From Eutreptiella sp. 'Long Island Sound 2002' (taxonomy: Eukaryota > Euglenozoa > Euglenophyceae > Eutreptiales > Eutreptiaceae), in assembly GCA_964036045.1 (NCBI GenBank), contig OZ038385.1:40614790-40678789 (forward strand): a stretch of 64,000 nucleotides of DNA. The letters run 5' to 3'. The position numbers were made by a program, and so were the translations under genes. The notes under the pieces are model-generated. The model made no database searches. It saw only the letters and a program-made list of their open reading frames with translations, and had not been told where the DNA came from. Shown piece after piece: positions 1 to 10,739 of this stretch. Every line of letters starts with the position of its first letter. The first letter of the stretch is position 1.

Positions 1-1275
1 CATGCGCAACAGCGTCTGCAAACGCACACGTCCCCGAGACGGAGGGTCCGACAGGCGGGGGAGGGCCGGCGGGACACAGCACGGCACCGCGGCACACCGC
101 ATGGCAGGGCGGCACAGACCGGACGGAGCCACCGCGCGCCGCACGGCACAGCGGATCGTAGGCGACAACTCCGTTGCAGATCCAATCACTAATTGACTGC
201 CGTTATGTACTCAACCCCCCCCCCCCCCCGCCGCCGCGCATTCCGGCAGGAAACATGCAACGGCACAACGGTCCGGCGACCGCAAAAAGACCTTTTCAGC
301 GGCAGTGGCCGGCCACACAAGGTGCACAAGGGGGAGGGGGGGGGTTGGCACAAGGCCATGGTAGTGGTTTGTTTGCCTTTGGCGGCGCCCATTGGCCTCT
401 CGCCACTGCTCATTCTCACCCTCTGTGGGCCCGAACGTGTTTTGGTTGTGTCAACGGAGCCCCCGGAGGACTTGTGCTGTTTGACTACTCCGGGGGTCGG
501 CCGTCCCGGAGACGGGCTGTTGCCCGTGCCGTTGACCAGGGGCATCCAGATGCACACCCCGAGTCCATGCGGGCGTTTGCTGACTCCAGCACCGACTTGT
601 GCGCGCTGACGTGTGGGGGATACAACCACATTAAGGTGAGCGAAGCGAAGGTGTGGGTGGGGCCGTTTTGCCAAGAGCCACGGGACGGCACCCGCTCAAA
701 GGCCCATCCCTTCAAAGAGGAGTCGGGAGGCAAGAGGATGCAAATGGGGGTGTGAGGTGCGCGCCGCAACAACGCACTTTCGGGCGCACATCACATCGGC
801 GGTTCGGCTCGTCGTCCGCGCGCACACCGCACGGCGGCAGGAGAGCAGTGCAGGGGACAGAGCCGCCCCACGCTCTCGACGCGCATTTCGGGCATGGCTG
901 CAAAGAAGGGCACAATGGGGTGGGGTTGGGGGGGGGGGGTAAACGGGTAATAAAGAGGTGACTGTCCAGGGCCCCGTCAAAAGCGAGATTTGAAATGATG
1001 GGTCAAGCCGGGGTGTTCCCTGCGATACACCCAAATGGCGCCAAAGTGGCCCTTGGCTGGCCAACCGGCCGGAACTGATTGTTTCAGTACGCGCGCGCGC
1101 GCGGCGCGACGCAACCGCCGATGGACTGCATGTCACACGGGGGGTGCTTTGCGTCACAGTCCACATCCCACCAGCAGCCCCCACCCGCACCGCTCAGCAC
1201 TCAGCGGGACGCAGAGCCGCCCTCAGGGAAGCCCCTCCGCCCGCGAAGCCCCACGACTGCCACCCCCCAAACGAC
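1..1275. other. GC-rich stretch without a supportable gene
   Basis: Several overlapping open frames exist on both strands, but they reflect high GC content, and none shows a recognisable domain or a convincing splice pattern. The stretch contains homopolymer tracts, for example C-runs near 217-231 and a G-run near 928-940. A short phrase around 956-990 (GGTGACTGTCCAGGGCCCC) recurs near 29,513, so part of this stretch is dispersed repeat. Confidence 0.5.
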
Positions 1276-1365
1276 CTTCCGCTCCTGCTGCCATTCGGCG
1301 CGGGCCTTCTCGAAGTCCTCCGCGTCCACGAAGGCCTTCCGGGGCTTCTTCTTCTTGCACTTCTC
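1276..1365 (-). CDS. Candidate exon, lysine-rich, unidentified
   Basis: On the minus strand a 90-bp segment lies between a GGCAG acceptor and a GT donor. It encodes 30 codons in phase 0: a Cys-Lys-rich start with four consecutive lysines, then an acidic/aromatic helix-like run (AEDFEKARAEWQQER). The composition is protein-like and unlike the surrounding GC-driven frames. No domain is recognised. The strand matches the RUN-domain exons further along, so it could be a downstream exon of the same gene, but nothing in the sequence proves the link. The donor (GTCGTT) is weak. Confidence 0.3.
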
Positions 1366-1504
1366 CTGCCGCGCCACGGGGCAATGCGAGGGCCAGGGCA
1401 CCGCGGCCGTTGCCAAAGAAATGGACGGTTCCAGGGCAACCAAACAGTCGCTGGGACCCGGACGGTCGGCGCACTCCGGCGCAGTCTGGGCCAGCGCAGT
1501 TGGG

Positions 1505-1700
1505 GCGACGGCCCCACGGCACCCGGGGGCTGTGGGTGGAGTGGGGAGGGTCTGGGGGAGGGTACCCCGACTGCCCCCCCGGGCCCCAGCAACGCCGCGC
1601 GCGCACACACCCCCCGCAACCTCCACAACGCGCCACGCCCATGTGCGCGCCACAGGGGTAAGGGGGTGACGCACGCGCTGTATATCCGGTCGCTTGCATG
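1505..1700 (+). repeat. Inverted repeat, arm 1
   Basis: This GC-rich block of about 195 bp reappears in reverse orientation at 2665-2868. Shared stretches include the run from the CACCCGGGGGCTGTGGGTGG segment through GGTACCCCGAC to the GCCACGCCCATGTGCGC region. Differences are scattered substitutions and small indels. The two arms are about 1 kb apart, so they could be two insertions of one dispersed repeat or the arms of a larger foldback element. Confidence 0.75.
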
Positions 1701-2664
1701 GCGTCCCGGCCGGTCGGTGTCCATGCCTCAGCCTGCCATCATCAGGCCACCGGCCTCCCATACCACCGGTCCGCCTGCGGACCGTTGCCGAGGCGGGCAA
1801 TCATAAGCCGCACGAGGGTGGCGGTTGGGGGGTGCGGGGGGTGCGCACTGGCCCCGGGGGTTCAGGAAGGAACGGGCTCTGTTGCCTGTCCCCAGGCGAC
1901 TTGGGGGGGGGAGGGGGTGTTGAGAGGAGGTGGGGGTGGGTCGTGGCCCCTGTGCTCCCCCGGTGCTGCCGCTGCCCCCCGGCGTCCCTCCGACGCAACG
2001 CGTCACCTTCAGTGCCGGGCGTCCACCCAAGAACCGGGAGCACCGCCAGCACGAGCGCGTGCGGCGCGTCACCCCTGCACCGCACGTGAGCAGCCGGGGC
2101 GAGGAGCACCGTGCCGGGCGCTGTTGGACAACGGCAGTGCCGGAGGAGCTGCGTCCGTCTGCCTGTCTGACTACGGCTGGATGCCGCCTCTCTCTCAGTC
2201 CCGACCCGGTCGACGCAGCAGAGGTGGACGTGCAGGGGGGTGACCCAGGGGGACGGGATGGGATGAGGTTCTCCAATCAAACAGTGGCCCTCGGAATCCA
2301 GGGAGAAGCCAGCAACGACCTCAAATCCCCTTCACCGGCGAACACGGAGTCACTGATCAAGAATGTGAAAAAATTGTATTGGAAAATTTTTATTGTGCTA
2401 ATATTCGCATGGCTCTTATTTGGAGGCACCCTTGTCCACACAACATGAGGCGTTACAGCTAGCAATCTCGGCGACCAATGTTGAAAAAAAGCAACAAGGG
2501 ATATGTCTTCAAACTGTTGTCCACAATCCCTGCACAAGCTGGACATGGGCCTTTGAAAAAGCGTTGTGCTCTATAACAGTGGTCCGTGTTGGTCTATTCT
2601 GGAAACTTTGTTGTTGGAAAAAAATTTATTGGAAAAGGGGAACCCGCTTTGCTTCCCTTGCAAG

Positions 2665-2868
2665 CGATTGAATATGCAGTGCATGCATCGCCCCGCACAC
2701 CCGTGGCGTGCACATAGGCGTGGCACGTTGTGGGGGTTGCGGGGTGTTGTGTGCGCGCGTGGCGTTGCTTGGGCCCAGGGGGGCGGTCGGGGTACCCTCC
2801 CCCATGCCCTCCCCACTCCACCCACAGCCCCCGGGTGCTGTGGGGTGGTCGCCCCGACTGCGCCGGAG
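2665..2868 (-). repeat. Inverted repeat, arm 2
   Basis: This is the reverse-complement counterpart of 1505-1700. The DNA between the arms (about 1701-2664) holds no recognisable transposase. An AT-richer patch near 2340-2420 could encode a short hydrophobic stretch on the plus strand, but it lacks any gene context. Confidence 0.75.
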
Positions 2869-3207
2869 TAGCCCCCGACTGCGCCGGGGTGGTAGCACAG
2901 GCAGGGGGCGAGAGCGGATTGGGGGAACAGCTCCCGGAGGGCGAGGCAGAGGGACGCGAGGGAGATGGGCGGAGGCGGCGTGCACAGGGCTGGTGAATGA
3001 CTGTGTCTCAAATGGCCTCAGGGATGTCATCAAACAAAGGGAGCACACATTCCATTGGCAGGTCGTAGTGATCCAAACCTAACCTCAAGACAGGGACTTG
3101 ACGCGGAATTAAATGCTAACCTCACGGGTGTAGCTCTGGACACAAACAACATGGCACTGAAGGGCATGCTGGGCCAAGTGGTTTATCTCCCTGCTCGGGC
3201 CGCATAC

Positions 3208-3350
3208 TTTGGGACGGTGCGTCGTCCGGGTGACGTGGGCTGCGAGGATGTCGGGGTCCGACTCGGGTTCGGGGGCGGTGTTCGGCGGCGCAGCGTCGTC
3301 GAGCGCCGCGTGGATCTCCAGATCGAAGCAAATGCCCCCGTCCTGCAGCA
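3208..3350 (-). CDS. Candidate exon, acidic, unidentified
   Basis: A minus-strand open segment ends at a good donor (AAA|GTATGC) and starts near an AG acceptor around 3350. It encodes about 47 residues with a hydrophobic/acidic start (LQDGGICFDLEIHAALDD), a proline/glutamate-rich middle and a basic end. It reads like real protein, but no family is recognised. It may belong to the same minus-strand gene as the RUN exons at 4939-5820. Confidence 0.35.
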
Positions 3351-3486
3351 CTGGTCTCTGAACACGTCGCGTGCAGAAGTGCGGGAGGGGGTGGGCGTTG
3401 GCCTGGGCGGTGTGGCCTGGAGGGCCTCAGGGGCGGATGGCCGGCTCGTGGGCCCCGTATCTTGGAGGGCCAAGGCACGGGGGCTT

Positions 3487-3557
3487 GCGCCGCCCCTCCC
3501 GCGACCCTGCGCCGCCCCTCCCGCGACCCTGCGCCGCCCCTCCCGCGACCCTGCGCC
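3487..3557 (+). repeat. 22-bp tandem repeat, about 3.2 copies
   Basis: The unit GCGCCGCCCCTCCCGCGACCC(T) is repeated perfectly at 3487, 3509 and 3531, and a partial copy follows. It explains the repeated R/P-rich peptides seen in all frames here, which should not be taken as protein. Confidence 0.9.
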
Positions 3558-4002
3558 AACCAGCCCACACTCCGTGAAAGGGAAGACTGGCGGGTCGGTC
3601 GGCGCCATCGTTGTTGTAGGGCGTGTGGTTCTTGCATTTCCATGGCAACCCGCCCCCCGAGGCGGCAAATCTGGCGGCCCACGAGTCGGCGTCGCGTTTT
3701 ACCCGACTTGGAGGGCGGGATCAAAATGTTGGAGGTTGGCACAAAATAAGGCCTATCATGCGGTGCTGGCTGTGCAGGTATCATTCCATTTTGCACGGCA
3801 CTCCTCAATCAGTGCTGCACCGAAAAGTTTGATTTTTGGCAACTTCGCCGAATTTCGCCGACTCGTTGGGCCCCTCGGCGACCCGGGGGGGGGGGGGGGG
3901 AGGTTGCCACGCCCTCCAAACCGGGGCGGTCCTCTCACCCCTCACGGGCCTCACCTTGCAGCTCACCTGATGTTGGGGGGGGGGGGCGGTGGTGCAACGC
4001 TA

Positions 4003-4110
4003 CATCTCAGTCCGGCACAGACCACGCGCCGTGCCGTGCCGCACCGTGCCGCCGCACCGTCAGACTTCGGGTGGGAATCGAACCCACGGCACTTCACCAT
4101 TGGTCCATTT
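4003..4110 (+). repeat. Dispersed repeat with tRNA-like end, copy 1
   Basis: The segment begins CTCAGTCCGGCACAGACCAC and ends with GGGAATCGAACCCACGGCAC. Read on the minus strand, the latter resembles a tRNA T-arm (GTGGGTTCGATTCCCAC). A diverged second copy lies at 4640-4790. No complete tRNA cloverleaf can be drawn, so a tRNA-derived SINE-like repeat is the better reading. Confidence 0.5.
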
Positions 4111-4639
4111 ACCGCAGTGAGCACCTCCAAGTGCACCCCCTCCCAAACATCCGCGGAGTCTCCGCTCACTCCCTCGCTCTCAGGCACCGGCCATGACAAA
4201 CACGAACGCAAACCACTTGGCTCCATCACAGGGCCGCTCATTTCCGAGCAGCGCGCCTCCCCGTCCATTACCCTGCCCGGGGCAAAAAAAACCAACGAAG
4301 GCGCCCGCCTTCGCAGGGGGTGGGTTTAGCTCGCAGCCAAGAGGGCGAGCGGCCCTCAGCAGTGGGCAGGCCGTGGAGAGACATTTCCCGACAGTCGGCG
4401 GGCGCGTTCCTGCTTCGGATCCGCCCTGCAGGTCGCTGACTTGGGGCTGAGGAGGGGGGGGGTGAGGAGGCAGGCCCGGGGCATGCCGGGAGACCACAGC
4501 AAACCCCCGACGTGGGGGCCACTCGGGGGGCAGCACGCTCGGCCCCGTGCACTCGCACCGGGCGACAAACCACAGCTGCACCCACTTGGAGCGGTGCAGG
4601 CGCGCGGCGCTCCGGTTCGCAAAACGCATCTTTTGCGGC

Positions 4640-4790
4640 AGCACCTCTCAGTCCGGCACAGACCACGCGCACCGGGCCGCCGCGCCGTCAGATTTCGCGC
4701 ACGCGACCGTTCGAGGTGTGCTGGATCGAGGGCGTGCATTTCGGGTGGGGTCTCGGGTGGAAACCCACGACACTTCACCATAGGTCAATT
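4640..4790 (+). repeat. Dispersed repeat with tRNA-like end, copy 2
   Basis: It shares CTCAGTCCGGCACAGACCAC and the GTCAGA(C/T)TTCG phrase with copy 1, then a decayed form of the T-arm-like end (GGTGGAAACCCACGACACTTCACCAT). The extra 40 bp or so relative to copy 1 is unassigned. Confidence 0.5.
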
Positions 4791-4938
4791 GGTCACGCGG
4801 CATGTCACTGAGCCACGGCTGAAATGCGACAGCTGCACGACAATGGCTTATTGATTGCAGACAGCACCAGCCAGCCACGCAATTTTGGCCTGCCCCAAAG
4901 CCTGGGGCTGAGGAGTCCCAACGGAAGGAGGCAAGCAC

Positions 4939-5820
4939 CTCCGTGAAATAAGGCAGGGGGACCGGGGTAGGATGTACAATCTGAGCCAGGAGCTGACAGA
5001 GAGAGGAGAGCCCGGACAGACCTGTCCCGCCAAGGCGTCCTCTTCGATCATACTCTTGCGCTCGGGCCATGACATTCCTCCGACCGGGGCCAAGATCGAG
5101 AAGAACAGAACACTGTCTTCAGGATTCATCAAGATGGAGTTGTCTTCATAATACGCCCTGCGGACGACGTACACACCGCATTGGAGGTCCCAGCAAAGGC
5201 CCTGGAGGGTCCAGATGCCTGCCCAGATGCATGCCTAGAGGCATGTTTAGATGCAGGCTTATAGGCATGCATCTGGGCAGACATCTAAGCATGCATCCAA
5301 ACATGTATCTAGGCATGCACAGATGCATGCATACCAAGGGGACAATATTCCACACATGTGTGCGGACACTGGCAGGCATGCATCTGGACATCCATCTAGA
5401 CGCGCGCCCCAAACATGCATCTAGGTATGCGTGTAGGCATGCATAGATGGAGGCATAGACGCATGCATCCAGGGTGACAATATTCTACACATGCATCCAG
5501 GCATGAATCTAGGCGTGCATGCAGACATGCCACATCTAAACATGCACCCAGGAGGCATGCATCTAGGCAGGCACCTCGGCATGCATCGAGACAGGCATCC
5601 AAACATACATCTAGGCATGCATGGGTGCATGCATCTCGGCGTGCATCCAGGCATGGATTCAGGCAGGCATCGCGTTGCAGGAACCACACCTTGTAATCTG
5701 GTCAAAACCGGATAACAGCTGCAGGCACGACACGAGCGTGCCGTGATTCAGACACAACCGTATCCACTGCTTCAGGCGGGCATGGTCAGGCATGTCCATC
5801 ACACTGCGGATCCCCTTCAC
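4939..5820 (-). CDS. Probable RUN-domain protein, three exons
   Basis: I infer three minus-strand exons. Exon 1 (5690-5820) follows a pyrimidine-rich tract ending TTCCAG and ends AAG|GTGTGG. Exon 2 (5157-5085) follows CCGCAG and ends CCG|GTCGGA. Exon 3 (4992-4939) follows CTCTGTCAG and ends GAG|GTGCTT. The phases join cleanly: exon 1 ends with two bases of an Arg codon and exon 2 supplies the third. The joined peptide has a D-x-A-R-L-K-Q-W-I-R-L-C-L segment, a hydrophobic helix (LVSCLQLLSGFDQITR), an YYEDNSILMNPED segment and a hydrophobic end. This matches the pattern of RUN domains, which bind small GTPases in membrane trafficking. The domain call is by pattern only. Exons 5' and 3' of this core are not resolved. 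Confidence 0.5.
5205..5680 (+). repeat. GCATGCATC-rich minisatellite in an intron
   Basis: Degenerate 10-14 bp units of the type GGCATGCATCTAG and GGCATGCATCCAG run for about 475 bp. GCATGC is itself palindromic, so both strands carry similar repeats and yield repetitive DACLDAC- or MHLGMH-type peptides. The array lies entirely between the two best-supported RUN exons and so is probably intronic. A GACAATATTC phrase occurs twice inside it (5341 and 5477). Confidence 0.85.
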
Positions 5821-5984
5821 CTGGAAGTCACACGGAGGGGGATGTGCCAGGTCGAAAGTGGGTAAGACCATAGTCAGCGTATGGAGGGGACGCAGCAGTT
5901 GCCGGGAGGCACGCGCATGGAGGGGGACCGCGGAAAATCGCGCTTCGTTCGTCGTTCAGGCTCGGTGGGTTCAAATATGCTCAC

Positions 5985-6095
5985 CAGCCTCCCTGCTCCT
6001 GCACAATCCCGCCCATGTGTACTAGCCTCTCTGGGGCGCGACTCATGAAGCTCTGGTGCCATGTCGAGCAAATTTCATGCAGCGGAAGTGGACTC
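5985..6095 (-). CDS. Candidate upstream exon of the RUN gene
   Basis: A minus-strand segment encodes a helix-like peptide (HEICSTWHQSFMSRAPERLV, then HMGGIVQEQGG) and ends at a strong donor (CTG|GTGAGC). It lies just upstream of the RUN exons on the same strand. The phase does not join directly to exon 1 at 5820, so another exon or a different splice choice would be needed. It is therefore a candidate only. Confidence 0.3.
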
Positions 6096-6465
6096 CGGGG
6101 GGTGGAAGGGAAGGTCTTCAAGAGAGAGCCTTGCCGGATCCATGCCTTGTTCTGCGTGCAAAGGCATGGAACTACCCCATGGCAAACAGGGCGCACGCCG
6201 GCAAACCTGCTTTGCCGCCAATGGGAAAGAGGCAGAAACCGAGTCACGTTCCAAATTCAATATGAAATGCCATGCTTCAGCCTGCGACAGCGGTTTGGGA
6301 GCGGATAGAAACGTGCTTTGCTTTGGTATACATGCAGCCGGGCCACTCTCCATTGTGTCAGCCGCAATGGCAAAGGCACGAGCAGTGGCAAAGCAGTGAC
6401 AAAAAACACATAATCTGCAACTGCGAACCAACAGGATGCGGAATGGGATGTGTGTGTGGGGGGGG

Positions 6466-6515
6466 GGGGGGTGCGTGCGTGCGTGCGTGCGTGCGTGCGC
6501 ACGCGCGTGTGTGCG
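6466..6515 (+). repeat. G-run followed by (GTGC)n microsatellite
   Basis: A run of about 12 G is followed by GTGC tetranucleotide repeats that decay into (TG)n. It belongs to the same purine/pyrimidine-alternating class as the longer tract at 6857-7003. Confidence 0.9.
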
Positions 6516-6855
6516 TGTGTGAGCCCATCCACACCACGAGACGACCCGGCGGATTTTTTTTTCCATAGCTGCGGCCTCAACTCCACCCTCCGAACCCCGG
6601 GGGAGTCGCTTCGACCCCCAACCCCCACCACCACCCAATCCTTGTGGTGCTCTTGTCTGCACTGTTGCCCCCCTCCCTCCTCAAGCCGCCCACTGAGTAG
6701 AAGAGGCGTTCTTCGTCGCTTCAAAGCCCTACTATAGTAAAATGGGGGACCGGCGCACCCCTCCGCCGTGGAAAAGGGTAGTACCGGGACATGCCTCCGA
6801 ACGGGAGTCCCTAAAAGGGGTAGTGGCGGTTGCATGTGGTTTCCTATTGGCACTC

Positions 6856-6856
<1 letters not shown>

Positions 6857-6936
<80 letters not shown>

Positions 6937-7003
6937 TGGGTGGGTGTGTGGGTGCGTGCGTGCGTGCGTGCGTGCGTGCGTGTGTGTGTGTGTGTGTGTG
7001 TGT
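6857..7003 (+). repeat. Compound (TG)n-(TGCG)n-(TG)n microsatellite
   Basis: About 147 bp of alternating TG, then TGCG repeats interrupted by TGGG and TGTG, then TG again. The long alternating purine/pyrimidine tract is a classic Z-DNA-prone sequence. The open frames crossing it (poly-CV, poly-HT) are not genes. Confidence 0.95.
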
Positions 7004-7149
7004 GCAACGCTGTGCAAAGCAAACAAAAGTGTGTGTGTACAACCCAATGCAAAGCAATGACGCAAGCAAAGGCTCAACAACTCAGAACAGCATAATCTCA
7101 TAACGATGCAAGGTGAATGATGCTTCGATTGTTGCCTACACTTTAACAT

Positions 7150-9900
7150 TACGAGCAAATCGAAGCTTCAAGCAATTGGTTGTTGATTATCTGCGGCGCA
7201 CCCGTCCGCAAAGGAGGTATGGCCGCCACCACTTGCAAGTGTCCCCTTAAACCCATAGCCCTGCACTAGAGGGAGTGTGTGCGCGTGCGCGTGCGTGCGG
7301 ATGTTCAAGACATTGCCCACAAGCTCTCCGCAAACCGATGCGCGGCTGCGAACAACGCCACGAAACTCACGATTCAAAAAAGCGGCCACTCGTTTTTCTC
7401 GTCATTGGGCAAGCAAGGGGGGGGGAAGGGGCTATGTTATTGAAGCATTGTCCGGAGACACAAAAATAAGATTATCTCATCCTAGGCGATCCCATCGCCG
7501 CGTTGCTCTGGCACAAACGCGGCACCACAAGCCTTGTGTTTGTCCACATCTATGGTACTACTCGCTATCTTGCGATCTCGATAGGAGAGGAGGTGCGAAT
7601 TCACCTCACTCCTCCTTAGGCAGCACATGGCATGAGGCACAAATTGACGGACTCATGCACGTGTCATCATACCCCAGCATGTAATCCTTCCGTAAGGACC
7701 GCTTGAATGCAACTCACCAACGACTCGCCCTCATATCCGTCATGGTGAATACCCCCGTCGTTGTGTTGAACAGTCGTCGCGTCTTGCGGAGGCAAGCGAA
7801 TGGGCTTTGGTTCTTCCTATCAACAATTCAAAGGAATGGTTTGTAGAGCCGTGCACTACCTCCGTTTGCCCAAACCTTTAATTTCTCGCATGTGGACAAG
7901 TGGAATTCACAACGACGTGATTTTGGGCGACATGTCCGTGTTCATGGCATTTAGTGTGGAGGTGTCTTACCATGCCCTGTAAAGCAAACCATGCTTTAAA
8001 AAATTTAGTGTGGAGGTGTAGATGGCGAAAATGGTTTCTAAGTAAAGTGCAACCGTCGCATGGAGAGCACGTCATGGAATCACGGTAACCAACCACATGG
8101 CAACGTAGGCAACACTCAAGGCCACCCTCCAGCTCATCCAACAACACACCGATGCAACATGGAGTTGGACAAGTTTCTTCACGCATTCCTTGAGATCGGC
8201 TAACGGGAGCCGTAGGAGCATGGCCCCCGGTCGCGCGTTGAAATGCCTTGTCCAACCACTCTCGCCGTGTTGCACCCAATCTAAAGTTCAAGTGAAGGCG
8301 CATGACTTTCGTCATTGAAGTTGAGTCTTTGCACTTAAGCCCTCGCGCATCCTCATTCAAACAATACTTATCTTGTTTTCGTCAAATGGCAAAGCCTGGG
8401 GCGCGGAAAACTTGTGGCGGCGGCACACACACAACAAAATCAACAATCAAACGACTTCGAGATACCAAACCATGGTCTTTCTAGAATCAAAGAATCAATG
8501 ACATATGATGTCATGCATTCGTTGATTGATGGTGTTTCCCGATGGCGTTTGATTTGCGAAGTGACTCTTCAACTAGGTTTGTCACGGCACAACACGCACG
8601 GCGGGCATGGGGTCCATGTACCAATAGGAGTTTGCAACAGCGAGTGAGTGTAGCACAAAGAAGTAGAGTTGTAAGACTGTCCTGCATGCACCCCGCGCGC
8701 TGCGTTGTGTCCTTTCGTACTCGCAAGGAAGAGGCGGTGCCCACCATGCTTTAGGGTAGCCTTTGAAACGCATTTCCTTTACAAGCTCATGTACATTAGA
8801 GGTGGCATTCTCTATGTACCCGTGCATCAAGACATACCGGCAATGAAGAGATCGCGTAAGACGCACGCGTAAAGCTTGGGCAGGTAGTGAAGCGCCGGGA
8901 AGGCGATCTCTCTCGGGGGTATCGACCCCTCGGGGAAAATTCAATCCCCAATCCGTGTCCACCACTATTTGGTGTATTGCTTGTGTCGCAGGAGTTGGAT
9001 GGCACATCCAAGAGGTTGGCTTTAGCACATTGAGGGGATCCACGAGCATTGTTTGACCTCGTTCAGCTATGCTGGTGTGTCTTGGTCCATCATTTTCCTT
9101 GATTGGGACTGCATGGGCGCTCCTATGAGAGTGCCTTGCTACGGACTACGGATGGGGTCTAGGCCCAAGATGTCATTGAGGTGGGATTCTAGGAAGTCCA
9201 ATTCCTCACCCCATTGTTCCAGGTTCGCTTTCATGTAAAAAGCCGATGCGAAACACTTTTCCAGCCCGCTCCTTTTGCACGGCTTGGGTTTTTGATTGGT
9301 TCCGTCGCACAAAGATAACTACACCACAAAAAAGTGTTTCTGCAACGAATCCACAACAAGTCATCGCGTTCTTGCTTAGATTTGTTAGAACCAAAGAGGC
9401 CAATCGTGCGGCTAAGGAACCTCCAATGGACCCCCGTTTGTGCCATAAAGATGATTGATGAGACGATACGACGAAGCTGCACGGAAGAGTAAGCAATTGT
9501 TGTCTGTGGGTAGTGTGCCAAACGGTTCCTCTTGGTTAAATGCAACAACACCTAACTTCCCTCGAGCGTCCGTACCGTGTTTGATCCAATCCGAGTGGCA
9601 AACCTGTAATTAGTGCAAAACCCTTCTCCGCCGTTGTTCGGATTTCTGGCGTTATGCGGCTGAGCTCCAGGCTTTCCAACACTACGGTGTAGTAGCTCTA
9701 CACTCTATGCCGTGGGCGGATCTGCGAAAATGGAGCGAAGCAAGATACATGCTTAATGAGGAAGCGGCCCCTACCTACTCGATGTTGGTATGAGCTTGTA
9801 ATGCCCGTTGGGCAATATGTAAAGTACTCTCCGCTAATGCATCCTCACCATAGTCGAGGTTGACAACGCCTCACTCACGATCAGAAACCCTAACCCCGCT
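7150..9900. other. AT-richer intergenic or decayed DNA
   Basis: Base composition is closer to even here than in the flanks. Short open frames occur on the minus strand, for example near 7878-8360, 8582-9049 and 9206-9551. The piece around 8840-8700 reads plausibly as protein (RSLHCRYVLMHGYIENATSN), but no domain, complete exon structure or repeat terminus is recognised. A decayed mobile element or an old gene remnant is possible. Confidence 0.4.
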
Positions 9901-10047
9901 AGCAACCGCATGTTCACATGTACTCGAGCGTGGAGTCAGAGGGAAGGACACGTAAAAAGGGTACACCCAAGGTTACACCCAGGATCTTAGTGACTGATAC
10001 TGAGAATCTTTTTGCTTACTCTAGTGTACGAAATACAAGACCGGTAA

Positions 10048-10190
10048 TTAATAAGAGACCGGGTTGGGTTTTGGGAGGCCTTGCACGCGCACCTCATGTT
10101 GGCAACCGGGTTCCTAATAAGAGACCGGGGTGTCACCGGGCACCTCATGTTGGCAACCGGGTTCCTAATAAGAGACCGGGTTGTCACCGA
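10048..10190 (+). repeat. 51-bp direct repeat with a related half copy
   Basis: ACCTCATGTTGGCAACCGGG through AATAAGAGACCGGG occurs at 10091 and again at 10142. A partial copy lies near 10048, and a diverged one near 10700 (GGTTCCCAATAAGAGACCAGG). Confidence 0.85.
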
Positions 10191-10255
10191 AGGAGAGACA
10201 AGCACCCAAGCATGGAAGGCATGAGCAACAACACAAGAAATAACAATTCGCGAAA

Positions 10256-10610
10256 CTACATCAACCTCGGCCGCTTGGTGGAGTTCTCATCTTGCACGGG
10301 ACCTTGGGAAAATAGAGCAAACACATCCGGAGGCAATATGAATCCGGGAGGAAGCGGAGGCAACTCCGGCAAGGGAGAGAAGTGGTTATTGATAGGTACC
10401 ATGGAACCCATAGCCCGGGGCTTGGGCTTGCCTCTACCAAGTCTAGGACTTGGCTTTGGTTTTGGCTTTGGGGCCACATTGGCGGGGGGTCGAGCAAGGT
10501 CACTTGAGCTTGAGTAAGCAACATCTTGTGATGCTTGTGCATTCACTAGAGTGGATGCCTCCTCCTTAGCACGCTCATACTTTATAAGCTTGACATAGCC
10601 ATCACGCAGC
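10256..10610 (-). CDS. Candidate terminal exon, proline/lysine-rich protein
   Basis: A minus-strand open segment ends in a natural stop at 10256. It encodes about 115 residues. A helical start (YVKLIKYERAKEEASTLVNA) is followed by a serine patch, a basic KPKPKPSP-type tract and a proline-rich tail with hydrophobic residues (LPELPPLPPGFILPPDV). The part above 10610 runs into a tRNA-like/dispersed repeat and is probably not coding. No family is recognised; it could be the C-terminal exon of a host gene or the Gag tail of a decayed element. Confidence 0.35.
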
Positions 10611-10739
10611 GCAGCATCTGGCGATCGCTCAGTGCAGCGCACAGCGTCAAGGTTTGGGGCCACCGGGAATCGAACCGACGAAGCCTCGGATCGGCGACCA
10701 GGTTCCCAATAAGAGACCAGGGCCGGCTCAAAACCCAAA

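Noticed and set aside
2340-2448. Membrane protein with one hydrophobic segment
   Set aside because: The hydrophobic stretch comes from an isolated AT-rich patch at the end of a GC-rich frame with no exon signals or recognisable family.
5205-5680. Apparent repeat protein (DACLDACLDAC or MHLGMHPG)
   Set aside because: It arises from the GCATGCATC minisatellite on either strand and lies between better-supported exons.
6857-7003. Open frames encoding poly-Cys/Val or poly-His/Thr
   Set aside because: They are translations of a (TG)n/(TGCG)n microsatellite and have no gene context.
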